Assembly: GCA_003049485.1 (NCBI GenBank)
Contig: PYST01000016.1
Coordinates: 62,434 to 126,433, forward strand
Origin: Ophioceras dolichostomum
Lineage: Eukaryota > Ascomycota > Sordariomycetes > Magnaporthales > Ophioceraceae
Length of the DNA: 64,000 bases
Direction of reading: 5' to 3'
Shown here: positions 22,392 through 34,774 of the stretch, one piece after another
Position numbering within the stretch: position 1 is the first letter of the stretch
Layout of the letters: each line of letters starts with the position of its first letter
Notes under the pieces: generated by a model
What the model was told of the DNA's origin: nothing
The model's input: only the letters and a program-made list of their open reading frames with translations
The model's database searches: none
Made by a program: the position numbers and the translations under genes

Positions 22392-23984
22392 CTGCTGCTT
22401 CCACCGCAGCCGGTCCTCCTCGCCCTCGAACCCCGTCATCCCCCACTTGAGCGAGCCGCGCCATCCCCACGCCACCGCGTTCTCCGTCTGGACGGAGATC
22501 TCGTCGCCGTTGGCGTTGTACGTGCGCGTGACGACCTTGACGCGCCGGTCGCCCTTGTCGTCCACGCGCTCCTCGCGCGTCCGCACGGTGGTGGTCCCGT
22601 CCGGCGAGCGCGTCGTCTCGGTCGAGGTGCGCTTGCCCGGCTCGAGCTGCGTGATGTGCTCTTGCGTGATGTGCTCTTGCAGCCGCTGCTGATGGTGCTG
22701 CTGCTGCTCTTGCTGATGCTGCTTGGCCCAGTTCGTCCTCGGAACCTCGTTCCACCAGTTGTCGTCGTTGCGCTGGGCTGCCTGGTGATGCTGCTCCTTG
22801 TCCGAGGAGGAGGCGGTCTTGAGAAGGGTGTTCAGCGACTTGTCCAAATCGGAGGTGCTGGAGCGGATGGATGAGGAGAGCAGGTCGTCCTCGGTCTGCG
22901 GATCGTTGTTACGCACCTTTGACGACGCCTTGCTGCTGCTGTTGTTGTCGCCCCAGAACTTCTTCCACCTCTTCTCGAACTCATCCGCTCGCCGTCGCTG
23001 TTGATCATCCGGCTCCTTCCTTTCGTCGGAGTTCAGACCAAACATCTTGTACAGGCGCTCCTCGAGCTCGTCGGACACACGTCCCGCTTCGTTTTTGCCG
23101 CCGCCGCCCTCGCCGGAGCCACGGGCGGACTCCAACGCATCCTTGAAGACTCGGACGGCCTCCTGCTTCCAGTCGCCGGCGGCCGAGGTGGAGCCTTCCG
23201 TGCCCGGAGCAGGCCAGTCCTCCTGCGACCACCAGCCGAAGGTGCCGACGGGGGACCGGAAGGCCACGGTGGTCTGGCGTGGGAAGTAGAAGTTGTACCA
23301 GCGCTGCTCGCGGAGCCCGTCCAGCCAGGCGATGCGCACGTCGGTAGGAGACGAGAACCGCGAGTGGCTGGCCGCTACGTCGACGAGCGGCTTCCCCAGC
23401 AGCTCCCTGCCAGGGGTCGCGGGCGGGTGGGCGGCGCCGAGGAGCCCGTCCGCACGGAGTCCCGCCAGCCAGAGGACGCGGGGGTCGATGTCCCTGTGCG
23501 CGACACGGTCCGTGCGGAACCGGTCGGCCCTCTCGTGATGGTCGATCATGGATCCATCTGAAGAAGGCGAGCTGGCGCGGAGAAGGTCCTCGAACGCATC
23601 GGCGAAGCCTCCCGGGCTGAAGCCCATGTCGCCGGGGAGGTCATTCGGAACTGGCTGGGGGATGTACTGCAGGTTCCAGGGCGAGTAGGGGGAGTTCACG
23701 GTCCAGTTGTACCACTGGCGCATGAGCACGGCATCTTGCGGGAGGGTGCCACGGGCGCCATCGTCTTTTCCTCGGCCGTTCGAGCGCGAGCAGCCTGAGC
23801 CGCTCTGGCCCTGATTGTTGGCGGTGGCGCTGGCGCTGTCCACCTGATCCCCTGCACGGTAGGATCTGGACACCATCGACGGCAGGCCGAGCACGCCGTT
23901 CAGAGTCGAACCGATGTGGTAGTCGACGTGCTTCTTCCAGCGGACGAAGAAGTCGCCGATGGGGTTACCGTCGTCTGCCGGCAT
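22293..23984 (-). CDS. Uncharacterised 563-aa protein, fungal type
   Basis: I do not recognise a named family. One open frame runs from MPADDGNPIGDFFVRWKKH to the stop. The N-terminal 60 residues look ordered (DYHIGSTLNGVLGLPSMVSRSYR). A tryptophan/proline-rich block near residues 87-115 (LMRQWYNWTVNSPYSPWN, YIPQPVPNDLPGD) also looks constrained, and two similar LAGLRADG / LDGLREQRW segments flank the middle. The second half is mostly polar and disordered. It includes an EHITQ duplication encoded by a tandem repeat at about 22650-22680. Before the end, a conserved-looking beta-rich stretch (TTVRTREERVDDKG, VVTRTYNANGDEISV, WGWRGSLKWGMTGFEG) precedes a polyQ run (22357-22386) and the terminal GSWFWK. 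No signal peptide or membrane span is evident. It is probably real, given its length and its GC-rich, codon-like composition. Confidence 0.7.
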
Positions 23985-25366
23985 GTCTTCTAACGTTCAA
24001 AGTGGCTTGGCGTCTGATGTGGCTAGGCTTATTTGATACTAGGTGATAGATACTAGGTTGTTGTTGGTCTCTTCTTGAGGGATCGTTCAGCGTTTTTTCT
24101 CACCGCCGCAGCGACGCATTGAACGCAGCCGACACAGCGAGCGGTCAAGAAGGGCTGTGGTGAAAGATGTCTAGCGTTTGTTGGTAAGAGAGTAATGCAG
24201 GCGATGCATCTGGTGGCGGCACGCCTGGCTTTTGAAATAGTGTGAGGGATAGGAGCCCCGAAAATCGAACGGGAAGAGATATAAAGAGAAGATGAAAGCA
24301 CGGGAGGAACAGACCTGATAGGTGGCAACCTGAGACAGTGTTACGGGAGACAGACAGCACTTGTGTTACGGGAGACTGTGGCGGGGAAAACGAACCACTT
24401 CCAGATGTCACCAGATGTCGAGCATTCTCGTAGTCTGTACTCCGCGAGTATTCGGCATCATCTTCAAAGCTGCTACCCCAAGCTGCAAGTTCATATGCTT
24501 GAATGCTGCCCCGCACCGACTTTCAGACCTATACCCGACCGACGGCTTCGAGGGGGCCCACAGCAGGCTGGGATACTTTGTCTACTTACCTAGACGTGCA
24601 GGTTGCAGCACTGTAATGACCGGGGTCATTCACTGGTGCATCGCTAATCCACTATTAATTCTGTACTGTGGTACGACGGAATAGCCGGCCAAAGCGAACT
24701 ACGCCACTGATCCCAGCAAGTTCAGTACTACCACTATGACGGAATCCGCATAGCGTCTGGGAGCCACCTTGATGCCCTGATCTCTGGCGTTCCACCAACG
24801 GCCAAGCCAACAGTGGACGGCGGCCCGCGAGTCGGCCTTCTGACCCGAAAAACGAATGTCGACGAGTGACGGAAGAAAAAGAGGAAGATATAAAAAAAAC
24901 CAACCTACCGTGACACTGATTTTAGACTGATTGGCCGGGGATACAGGCATTTCTTTGCTTGTGACAATCAAATTTGTGTCGCCCGAAGATTCCCCCTTGC
25001 GATCCTCACCGAACGATTCGATTCGGTCCTCGTCGACGACGCTCACCCTCCGATGGTCCCGGGCTTCGAGTCGAGCTGTAGCATCTGCTGTGTGGGGACA
25101 TTGACGACGACCACCACAACGACGACGACGACGACGACGACGACGTTCAAAACGCTCGAACTGATCGAAAGTCCACAACCACAAGCAAGCGGCGGGTGAG
25201 GAGGCCCGCTGTGCTGCTGCTCCAAAAGTTCCAGGAAGAGATCGAAACTCTGCCTACCTAATCTTAGACAATCACATTCTCGGGAAGACCACGGCCTGCC
25301 GCCACTGTCTTTGTTCCACAAAAACGGCAGCAGCAGCAGCAGGCGCGCGTGTCAAAAAGCCCGGCA
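23985..25366. other. Divergent intergenic stretch, 563-aa gene / NIPA gene
   Basis: About 1.4 kb between divergent starts, so both promoters lie here. It holds an (ACG)n microsatellite at 25119-25145 and a short (CAG)n run at about 25328-25342 just before the NIPA start. Several short open frames on both strands show no family signal. Confidence 0.5.
25119..25145. repeat. (ACG)n trinucleotide microsatellite
   Basis: Nine consecutive ACG units upstream of the NIPA-type transporter gene. It is non-coding in the gene models given here and likely length-variable. Confidence 0.85.
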
Positions 25367-28189
25367 ATGCATATCCCCGCGACGCCACCAGTGCTTTCCT
25401 CACTACCACCGCCGTCGTCGTCGTCGCCGTCGCCATCGTGGTCACTATTAGCCGCCTCGCCGCCACCACCATTACTCTCCCTCCTTCTCGACGGGCTTGC
25501 CACGGTGGGCCCGCTGTTCTACAGCTACACCACCCGAAGCTTCTTCGATGACGACGGCGGCGGCGGCGGCGGCGGTGGAGATGACGGGGGTGGGGACGAA
25601 CCTGGAGGCGGCCCGAAGAAGGAGCTGCAGAACTGGTCGTCGCTGATCGGGATCGTGACGGCCATCGTGGGCAACGTGCTCATCGCGCTCGCGCTCAACG
25701 TCCAGCGATACGCCCACACGCGGTTGCACCGGCAGCGGATCGAGGTGCGCGAGCGCGCGAGGCAGGCCCTCCGCAACGCGCAGAAGCACGGCGTGGGTCT
25801 TGTTGGCGACGTGCACGGCGAGATTGCTGATGATGGCAATGGGAATGGCAATGGCAACGGCCACGCCACCCACGGCGGCGACGGGTATGGGACGCTGCGG
25901 ACATCCACGAGCAGTAGCGATTCTGCCGCCCAGCGGCGGCGCGGCGGGGCCGACGTCGGCGACGAGGAGGCCGGTCTCGGTATCGGCCTAGGCCACCGCG
26001 AATCCGACCCGCTGACGTCGAGCTTCCGATCGGGCGGCGACGGCGACAACGACGACGACGACACCGACGAGGACGACGACGGCTCCGTGGGGGGAGGACT
26101 GCGCAGGCGCAGTTCCATATCGTCGACGAACTACCTCAAGTCTCCCTACTGGTGGCTGGGCCAGGTGCTGATCACGGTCGGCGAGATGGGCAACTTCCTG
26201 GCGTACGGGTTCGCCCCCGCGTCGATCGTGTCGCCGCTGGGCGTGGTCGCGCTCGTGTCCAACTGCGTGATCGCGCCCATCTTCTTCAAGGAGCTGCTGC
26301 GGCCCAGGGACGTGTGGGGCGTCGTGGTGGCCATCGCCGGCGCCGTCACCGTCGTGCTGAGCGCCAGCTCCAAGGAGACCAAGCTGGCGCCCCACGACGT
26401 CTGGAGCGCCATCACCACGCTCGCGTTCGAGGTCTACATGGCCGTCACGTGCTCGCTCATCGTGTTGCTCATGTGGGCTAGCCCCCGGTACGGGAACCGC
26501 ACGATCCTGATCGATTTGGGGCTCGTGGGTTTGTTTGGTACGTTTGTATATTTCCCCCCGAATTTCCTTGCTCAGCTCTTGCCCAGCTGGGGGTGAGATC
26601 CAGCTGGCTGAGCTGGTGTCACGCTCATGTATGTACTGACACAAGTGAACATACCCACAGGCGGCTACACTGCCCTAGCCACCAAGGGAGTTTCGTCGAT
26701 GCTCTCGTCGACCCTCCTGGGCGCATTCACCACGCCCGTGACCTACGCCCTCGTCTTCGTGCTCCTCGCCACGGCCGTGATGCAGGTCCGCTACGTCAAC
26801 AAGGCCCTGCAGCGCTTCGACTCGACCCAGGTGATCCCCATCCAGTTCGTCACCTTCACGCTGTCCGTCATCATCGGCAGCGCCGTGCTCTACCGCGACT
26901 TCGAGCGCTCCACCGCGGAGCAGGCCGTCAAGTTCGTCGGCGGCTGCCTGCTCACCTTCTTCGGCGTCTTCCTCATCACCAGCGGCCGCCCGCGCCAGGA
27001 CGTCGACCCTGACGACGATGAGGGCTCGCTCTCGGATGTGGAGGGTATCGAGGAGACCATCAGCCTATCCCAGCAGCAGGGCAGCGATGCTGCTGGTCCG
27101 GCGGCAGGTGGTGGTGGCGTCCCCTCAGCGGCAGTTGGCGGTGACGCGATGACGAGGTCGCGGCGCTCTTCTCGTGTGAGCTTCAAAGAGGCCGCGAGCA
27201 GCAGGCCGCTTACCGTCTTGGCGGACACGGGCGTGCCTTCGTCGAGGATACCACCGTCCAAGGCCGTCCCGCTCGACGCCGGCGGCCTCGCCTCCATCGA
27301 GGCTGAGGACCCCTCATTACTAGCGGGCAACAACCCGTGGAGACTCGAAACACCACCCACCGGCCGGAACGGCATCGGCCCCCGCGCCTTCTCGGCAGAC
27401 GCAGTCCTCACGATATCCGATCCCGGGTCGAACGCTGCCTCAGAGCCCTCATCAAACCCAGCAACACCCCTCTCTCATCCGTCCGTCGCACCATTATCCT
27501 TCTTCACCACCAACGCAGCTGCCGCCTCCCCAACATCGGCAGCAGCAGCCGCCGCCCACGTTCCCGTCGACCGCCCCACAACCCCGCGACCGCCACCAAT
27601 CGTCCAGCCGCTACAGCCGTCAACCCCAGCCTCGTCCTCCTCCCGCCCACACTCCCACCACTTCCCCGGCCCGCTCTTCTCCCCCTCCCCCCTCTCATCC
27701 ACCGTCAGCGCCGTCGTGGGCGACGCCCTCCTCCTCGCCGCAGACGGCGGCGGTTCTGGCGGCACGCTCGCCCGCCGCCGCGTCGCGCTCCGCCAGAGCC
27801 GCCCCAGCCTGCGCACGAGCTTGTTCGTCCCGTACGACGAGCTGGAGCACCAGCATCACCATCATCCACAGCAGCAGACGCCGCACAACAACAACAACAC
27901 CCACGGCCCACTTCTCTCGGCGGATGATTCGGCCGCTGTCATGACGGCAGCAGCGGATGACTCCGAGTGGGACGACACCACGGCGTCGTCGCCGGCTGCG
28001 AGCCACAGCGGCTTCAGGGGCCGCGCGAGGAGCCTGAGCAACACGCTCGGCGGGCTGTTCGCGTCGCGCGCGAGGAGGAGGAGGTCGAATCCCGAGGAGG
28101 ATGGGGATAGGCCGCTGCTTGGCGGTGGGGGAGAAAGAGGCGGTGGTGGTGGGACGTCGACTGGTGACGATTTGCATGCTGCGCTTTGA
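25367..28189 (+). CDS. NIPA/DUF803-family membrane transporter with long loop and tail
   Basis: Member of the NIPA (magnesium transporter-like, drug/metabolite transporter superfamily) group. Two exons, 25367-26537 and 26661-28189, join in phase within GLFG-GYTALATKG and give 899 aa. The first membrane span (LIGIVTAIVGNVLIALALN) is at about residues 88-108. The next (WWLGQVLITVGEMGNFLAYGFAPASIVSPLGVVALVSN) begins near 262, so a charged and Gly-rich loop of roughly 150 residues separates them, longer than in animal NIPA proteins. Further spans reach about residue 535 (FVGGCLLTFFGVFLITSG). The last 360 or so residues are Ser/Pro/Ala/His-rich and presumably cytosolic. The ATG at 25367 is chosen because the frame upstream has no other ATG. 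The transported ion is inferred from the family. Confidence 0.9.
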
Positions 28190-29051
28190 GCAACACGGAT
28201 AGATACATGCTCCCCCCCGCTCCTCGCGTTTCTGTCTCTGTTTCGTCCGCTTCTAACGTAATTTTATGGCCTTCATTCCCCCCTTTCAACAGCAAGTGTT
28301 TCGTTGAAACTCTGGTTCATGAGGGGGGGGGTTATGGCTGGGGCTATTTGGCACATATTTGCTTTTAGTTTTTGCGAGGTTCATTTTCTGCTTCTTCTAC
28401 TTTTCTACCTGTCTTGTTGGTGGCCTGATTGCTGGACTTTCGTAGGTAGGTACTTGCCTAGGGGTACCTACCTTACCTACCTGCACCTCTCCGCACCTAA
28501 AAGGACATCTCCATACGCCTAAGGATTGACCGGGATGGAAGCGGGAAATGGGGAATGGGGGATGGGAGCCGGGGCGAACGGCGGCGTTTCTACATCATCG
28601 ACCACACTGTCCATCATCATCATCATCATCGTCGTCATCATTTACATGGCGTTCGCCGTCTTTTTTTTTTTTTCGGTCTCTTCTACTGGTCGCATTGGAT
28701 AGGCGTTTTTGGTTCGGTTTGTGTCGGGTTGGGCTCTGTTTTGTTCGGAGCTGCCCATATATGCCCACATCTGCAGACTGATGTGTACCTACCACTTAGC
28801 TTGACACACATACTTCCGTACCGGGTTGGGAGTGGGGGTCAGAGATCAACCACGCACATAGAAGAGAATGCTAAGATCGCCCCTGTTCCGTGCAATACTG
28901 GTGCATTTGTAGGTATACATCTGATGAGCAAAGGCGATGAAAGAAGTCTGGGTCATTCTGAGCAAGTCTGTCAGTCTGCATCTATGTGGTGAACAGTGTC
29001 CTACGCTATGCCGCTTGATCGAATCGAAACACCTCCCCTTTTTTACTCGCT
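28190..29051. other. Convergent intergenic stretch, NIPA / AMP-binding gene
   Basis: Contains both 3' UTRs. A cluster of CCTAGG and TACCTACC motifs lies at about 28440-28485, and a CAT trinucleotide repeat lies at 28612-28630. No coding family was recognised. Confidence 0.5.
28612..28630. repeat. (CAT)n microsatellite
   Basis: Six perfect CAT units, followed by imperfect units, in a convergent intergenic region. Confidence 0.8.
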
Positions 29052-30952
29052 TCACTGCCCCCCAGTCTTACCGCCACGCCCATGCTTCGCCCACTCCCTC
29101 AACACATTCTTCTTGATCTTCCCCGTGCTCGTCTTGGGCAGCTCATCCACGATCTCCACCTCCCTGGGGACCATGAACCTCGAGATGGCGGCCTGGTGCC
29201 TCGCCCACTCCACCACGTCCTCGCCCTTCACCGTTTTCGAACTCTGCTTAATAGTGACGTACGCCTTCGGCCTCTCCCCCCAGTGCGAGTCTGGCACGGC
29301 CACAACGCCGGCCTCCAGCACCTCCGGGTGGTTCGCCAGCGCGGCCTCGAGCGCGACCGACGAGATGTTCTCGCCGCCCGAGATGATGATGTCCTTGGCG
29401 CGGTCCAGGATCTGCGCGCTGCCGTCCGGGTGCCAGACCGCCAGGTCGCCAGAGTGCAGCACGCCGCCGGCGAACAGCTTGCGCGTGGCCTCGGCGTCGC
29501 GGTAGTAGCCCTTGGCGCAGATGTTGCCGACGAAGACGATCTCGCCTATCTCCTTGCCGTTGCGGGCCACGTCGACCAGGTTACCGCCGCCAGTAGATGA
29601 GCTGCTGCTGTCTTCGTCGTCGGAGGGCTTGACGACGCGGATGGGGAGGCTGGTGAGGAAGCCGTGGCCTTGGCGGGCCATGCGCACGTATTTCTCGGAT
29701 TCCGGGAGGGTGTCCCAGGCGGGCATGTGGTAGCCTTTTGTGATGGGGCCGTAGGTTTCTGTCAAGCCGTAGACGTGCTGGAGAGGAAAGGAATGTCAGC
29801 GTAAAGTCGTTCATTTTATCGAGCGAATCCCTGAATGAATAAGGAGATACGAACCACAGGGTGTAGGTTGAGTGCGGTCATCTGCTGGAAGAGATGCGCG
29901 GTGGGCGGGCTGGCCGCAACCGTGACGCGGACGGGCTTCGGCAGCGGCTCCGCCTCCTTCGAGGCGCAGAGCAGCGTGTTCACGGTCGGGGCGGCGTTGA
30001 AGTGCGTGATGCCCTCCTCCTTGAGCAGGCGCCAGATGAGGGGGTAGTCGATCTTGCGCAGGCACACGTTCGTGCCCCTGACGGCGACGATGGCCCAGGG
30101 GAAGGTCCAGCCGACGGCGTGGAACATGGGCAGCGTCCACAGGTACCTGCAGCGGCCCGTGTGGAAGTTGAGCCCGGACTCGACCACGTTGGCTAGCGCG
30201 GCGAGGTAGGCGCCGCGGTGCGTGTAGACGACGCCCTTGGGCCGCGCCGTCGTGCCCGACGTGAACGGGATGGCGATCGTGCCGTCCTCGTCGGCCGGGT
30301 GCACGCCGGTGCGGAGCCCCGCCCAGCCGCACGATCCAGTCTCCCGGTCGTGGTTGAGGCCCTCGAGCACGGCCTCGTCGAACGGCCCGCTCAGCTCGCC
30401 CTCGGTGGCGTCGGTGTCGGTGTCGACGATGAGCGGCACCGACGGGTGGTCCCGCCGGAAGTTGTCCAGGAGGTGCACGAACTCGGCGTCGACCACGATG
30501 GCGTCCACCTCGGCGAAGTCGAAGATGTAGGCGATGTCGTCGGGCTTGAGCCGGTAGTTGGCCGGCACCAGGATGCCGCCGGCCGCGGCCACGCCGTAGA
30601 TGGACTCGAGGAAGGCCGGCGTGTTGGGCGCCAGGATGCCGACCCGCTTGAGCCCCTTGCCAGACAGGTAGTAGGCCAGGCCCCGGGCGCGGTCGGCGAA
30701 CTCGGCGTACGAGCGCCGCAGCGTCTTGCCGTTGACCGTGATGTGGTAGATGGCCTCGGCATCCGGCTCGATCTCGGCCGCGCGCTCAAGAAACAGAGTC
30801 GGCGAGAGCGGGTGGATGTGGTGGGAGTGGAGGAACTCCGACTCTGATAGCCCCTTCTCGTGGTTGTGCAGCGTTACCGTTGCGCTTGCGCCGCCGCCGA
30901 TGAAGTTGAGGTGACCGAGGATTGCCCTCAGTCGTGATGGTGGGTCGGACAT
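29052..30952 (-). CDS. AMP-binding enzyme, acyl-CoA synthetase / acyl-activating family
   Basis: ANL-superfamily ligase that forms an acyl-AMP and then an acyl-CoA. Two exons, 30952-29855 and 29777-29052, join at LHPV-HVYGLTETYG and give 607 aa. The phosphate-binding motif TSGTTARPKG is at 231-240. The second core motif YGLTETYGP starts at about 369. SGDLAVWHPDG holds the ribose-binding Asp. DRAKDIIISGGENIS is the hinge, and the catalytic lysine is K586 in PKTSTGKIKK. The opening (PLSPTLFLERAAEIEPDAEAIYH) resembles plant acyl-activating enzymes that use short- or medium-chain or aromatic acids. The substrate is not determinable here. The C terminus (KTGGQ) is not a canonical PTS1, and there is no obvious N-terminal targeting peptide. 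A Ser-rich insertion (EDSSSSSTGGG) sits in the C-terminal half. Confidence 0.92.
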
Positions 30953-32102
30953 GATGGTCTGCTTCGTTCAAGTATTTTCCTAATTTTTTTTTCTTCTTCT
31001 TTTCTCTTCCCTCCTTTTCTTCCCTTTGCTTGGGGTGGATGCCCCCTTCGAATATCGCTTTTACAGGGGTATCGGGCTGGAATGTAAGTTTATGGGAAGA
31101 GGTGAAGCGTAAATCAAGAGCGTGCGTTCAGGTGAAAGTCTATGTACGTGAAGTTCAAGAGCTGAATCTTGGAACATACGACCGGTTCATCCCTTTTAAA
31201 GAGACGGCTGTGAGGTTAGAGTTCCTCTGGTCCGGGGATTCGATGCCGAGCCTGGGGAAGTCGAATGATGAATTACCTGGGGAGGATGGGGAATTGGGGA
31301 ACCGCCGGTGAAGGTCGGTAGCGAGCTCCCTCCATGCCCAGAACGGTAACCGTGTGGGTGGCGACTCAAGTTGGAGCTCTGGGGGAGGTAAGGGTCCAGT
31401 GTTCCCCAAGCCTCGGTAGTGCGGCTAACTCACATAGGCTAACCCAAGGCCACCACAAAGCAGCCGTATGCGACCGTATCCGCGTGGCACCCCGGCTCTG
31501 CTAGAAACTGTTAGAAACCGACCTACCGAACTATTGTATAGCGAGTATGGGCCCAGATCGTACAAAAACGACATTATCGCTGGATAGATGTGCATAGTCA
31601 TCGATGCTTATGGCCATTAAGGAAGTGCACTAATGTAGGTACTACCTACTGCCGACCAACTGCTCCCCTGGTTGTTTATTGATGATGATATAGTCATAAG
31701 GGTTTGTTCCGAAAGTGCCAGGTATCCACCACCCCTGTCCTATTCCCCAAGAAACACAAAAAGATCCGTATTGAGAAAAGAAGTAGACGAGAACCTGTAG
31801 AGGGGTGTGTAGGTCGGTACCCGTAGTTAACGTTGGGGTAGGTTGGTAAAAAGAAACCTCATCTTTCCATCGTTATCTTAACAAGAAGCCACAGTCTTTG
31901 ACACACGAAACGCACCAGCCCAACACCACGGTGGCGACCACAGTTAGTTGTTGGTTGGTGGTGTTTCGCTCAGTTGAAAATGTTGTTATGCCCAGGTACC
32001 TAGATTGGTTTATGTCCGCTTTCCCCCAGTCTCCCCAGTCCCTCAGACAGCGAAATTACATTGTACACCCAAACTGCTGCTGTTATCGCTTCTCCTTATC
32101 TC
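30953..32102. other. Intergenic stretch, AMP-binding gene start to GH1 stop
   Basis: About 1.15 kb holding the promoter/leader of the AMP-binding gene (pyrimidine-rich at 30975-31030) and the 3' UTR of the GH1 gene. Elements such as GTAGGTACTACCTACT at about 31636-31651 and AGGTACCTAG at about 31996 recur. No gene is seen. Confidence 0.5.
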
Positions 32103-33803
32103 CTAGTCTTTCTTGATGAGGCTCTCGAACAAGGGCTTAAGAGACTTGGCGCTCTTTTTGGGGTGGCGCTTCTGGCCGTGGTCGTAGTCGACGTACGTGA
32201 CACCAAATCTGTAGGTAGGTGGGGGCGTAAGCAGGTCAGTTTGCCAGCAGTGCCAGAAGTGCCAGGGAAGCTAGCTGGGTTATGCCCGTCCCAAGGGTCT
32301 CACTCACCTCGTCACGTATCCTTCAGCCCACTCAAAGTTGTCCATCAGCGACCAGGCCGAATAGGAGCGCACGTCGACGCCGTCCTCCTCGACGGCCTTG
32401 GCCATGGCCTTGACGTAGTCGTCGAAGTACTTGACGCGGAAGTCGTCGTCGACGATCTTCTCCAGCGGCAAGTCGCTCTCGCTCTTGATCGAGGTGCCGT
32501 TCTCGGTCACGTAGATCTTAGGGTAGCCGTACCGCTTGCTCAGCCAGTTGAGCAGATCGCGGAACCCCTGCGGGTTGGGCCGCAACCAGGCCGACTGCGT
32601 CTCCTCGCCGATGCACTCGCCCGACTTGGACCAGAAGAGGAGCTCGAGGTTCCCCAGGAAATCGTCCTCGGGCGGGGTGCCCTCGCGGTGCTTGACGTAG
32701 TTGGCCGTGTAGTGGTTCATGCCGTAGAAGTCGTTGGAGCCCAGGACCAGCGCGAGCTCCTCGTCCGTGAAGGTAGGCAGGCGGTCGCCCAGCTGCTTGC
32801 GCATCGACTCCGGGTACTCGCCGAGGTAGATGGGGTCGGCGAACCACGAGATGGCGAACTCGATCTTGCGGTTTGCCGCCTCAACATCAGCCGGGTCCTC
32901 CGGGTCCCAAGGGTAGGTGGCATCGCCGTTGAGCGTGATGCCGATCTCCCCGCCGTTGGTGGGCTTGAAGTCGTCGCGGTACGCCTTGACCGCCCGGCCG
33001 TGCGCCACCAGCAGGTTGTGGCCGACGAGCCAGGGTTCGCGCGCGCTGTCGCCGACGGCAGACTTGGTGCGGTCCGAGGTGTGGCCGGGCGCAAACAGAC
33101 CCGTGTTGTAGCCTAGGACGGCTGAGCACCACGGCTCGTTGAACGTGATCCAGTGCTTGCACTTGGGGATCGCCTTGAACATGACCCGGGCATAGTTCTC
33201 GAAGTCGAGCGGGAACTCCTGGCGGTTCAGAAGGCCGCCGTAGCGCTTGTCCAGCTCGTTGGGCAGGTCCCAGTGGTAGAGCGTGATGAGTGGCGTGATG
33301 CCGGCTTCCAGCAGCGCGTCAACAAAGTTGACGTAGAAGTCGATGCCGGGCTGGTTGATCGGGTCGTTGCGGCCGCCAAGCGGGATGATGCGCGACCACG
33401 CAATCGAGAAGCGGTACGACTTGGCCCCTACCGACTTGAGCAGGTCGACGTCCTCTTTCCACCGGTTGTACGAGTCGCACGCCACCGCCCCGGAGCTGGC
33501 GTCCGCGATCTTGCCGGGGATGGCACAGAACGTGTCCCAGATGGACGGAGCACGCCCATCCTTATCGGCGGCGCCTTCGATTTGGTACCTGCAGAGCACG
33601 TTGAGGAGGGAAAGGCGATCCAGGGGCTATGTATCAGCACCGACCCGGCCAGATTGGTCATACTGATTTTGTTGTAATGGAGCGACGGATCTGTTTGGAC
33701 GGAAAGGGAGGCATTGGAACGGGATTGGGAAGGGATCAGAAAGTTCAAACAAAGCAGGGCGGCGGATTCGAGAGGGAAGGAGGGGGGTAATGACGCCGAG
33801 AAT

Positions 33804-33834
<31 letters not shown>

Positions 33835-33923
33835 GGGACGGCGGGCCGAAAACACCAGCCAATATCTACACGAACTTACGATGCCGTCGCAAAGCCCCAC
33901 AGGAAGTCCTTCGGAAGAGACAT
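32103..33923 (-). CDS. Intracellular GH1 beta-glucosidase
   Basis: Retaining beta-glycosidase that cleaves cellobiose and other beta-glucosides. Three exons, 33923-33880, 33588-32308 and 32208-32103, give 476 aa, the usual length for fungal GH1. The N terminus MSLPKDFLWGFATASYQIEGA is the family signature and shows no signal peptide, so the enzyme is expected in the cytosol. The acid/base glutamate is E166 in TFNEPW and the nucleophile is E377 in IYVTENG. The aglycone/glucose-site motif WSLMDNFEWAEGY lies just before the last intron. Intron 1 (291 nt) contains a 9-bp minisatellite. Position and motifs match the intracellular cellobiose-induction enzymes of cellulolytic fungi, but regulation is not visible in the sequence. 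Confidence 0.95.
33803..33842. repeat. Tandem 9-bp minisatellite in intron 1 of the GH1 gene
   Basis: A unit of GGGACGCCA is repeated about four times, with a degenerate first copy. It lies wholly within the first intron (33589-33879). Confidence 0.8.
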
Positions 33924-34749
33924 TGTAGGAACGGAGGAGAGCTTTCTTGCGTCCGAAAGAGATCGGGAAGGCGAGGAGCGTCTGCTGGGCCTTGTCTTCC
34001 TTCTGCCTTCTTCTTCTTCCCTCCGGTTGCTGTTGTCTTGTAAAAGTCGGGTGGATGTGTGGTTCAGTGGTGGTGGTGGTAGTAGTGGTACTGCAGAATC
34101 TGGGAACAACAATCTCGCACTCAGATGCTTGTCCGCTTTGCGCCGAGGGAGATAGGTAGAGATGAAGAGATATAGGTATGGATAAGCAGGTGGTAGATGT
34201 ATCTCTGTCCGTCCGGGGAGCTAGAGTATCGTCTCTTGTTTACATATCTCTCTCCTCTCATCCAGGGGCGTATCGCCGGGAGGAGGAGGAGCGGCGGAGC
34301 GGGGAGCAGCCGCATCTTTTATAAGAGGGCGCAGAGAGCGGACCGGCTAGTCCACGCAACAACAACAGCAGTAGGCAGGTCGCAGCGGTCGTAGTAGTCG
34401 CATGCAGGAGTGGAATGGGCCAAAGCCCGGCTCTGCCTGTCGTTTCAGCCATGTTGGACTTTGATTGAAGAAATTGATCCCCAATTCTCCCGTGTCGGAC
34501 CGTCGTCACCGAGAACAGCCTGGGCAAAGGTTGGAAGGGGGTTGTGGGATACGAAGACCACCAGTTCGCTCTTTTGGGGGTGGAGTAAATTCGAGCTAGC
34601 CTAGCTGTAATCGGAATGACACCACAGACAGCGGGCACCACGCACTGGCCAGGCGTGCATTGTGCCACTGAAAGATACCCCACCGCGGGGTAGGATGTGC
34701 ATGCTGTCTGGCAGGTGCTCCTCTGCTCTCGATACCCATAGCAGAGGGA

Positions 34750-34774
34750 GGTACAGGTACAGGTACAGGTACAG
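34750..34774. repeat. (GGTACA)n hexanucleotide repeat
   Basis: Four near-perfect GGTACA units in gene-free sequence. Confidence 0.8.

Noticed and set aside
32061..33116. 351-codon open frame antisense to the GH1 gene
   Set aside because: Shadow frame of the GH1 barrel coding sequence.
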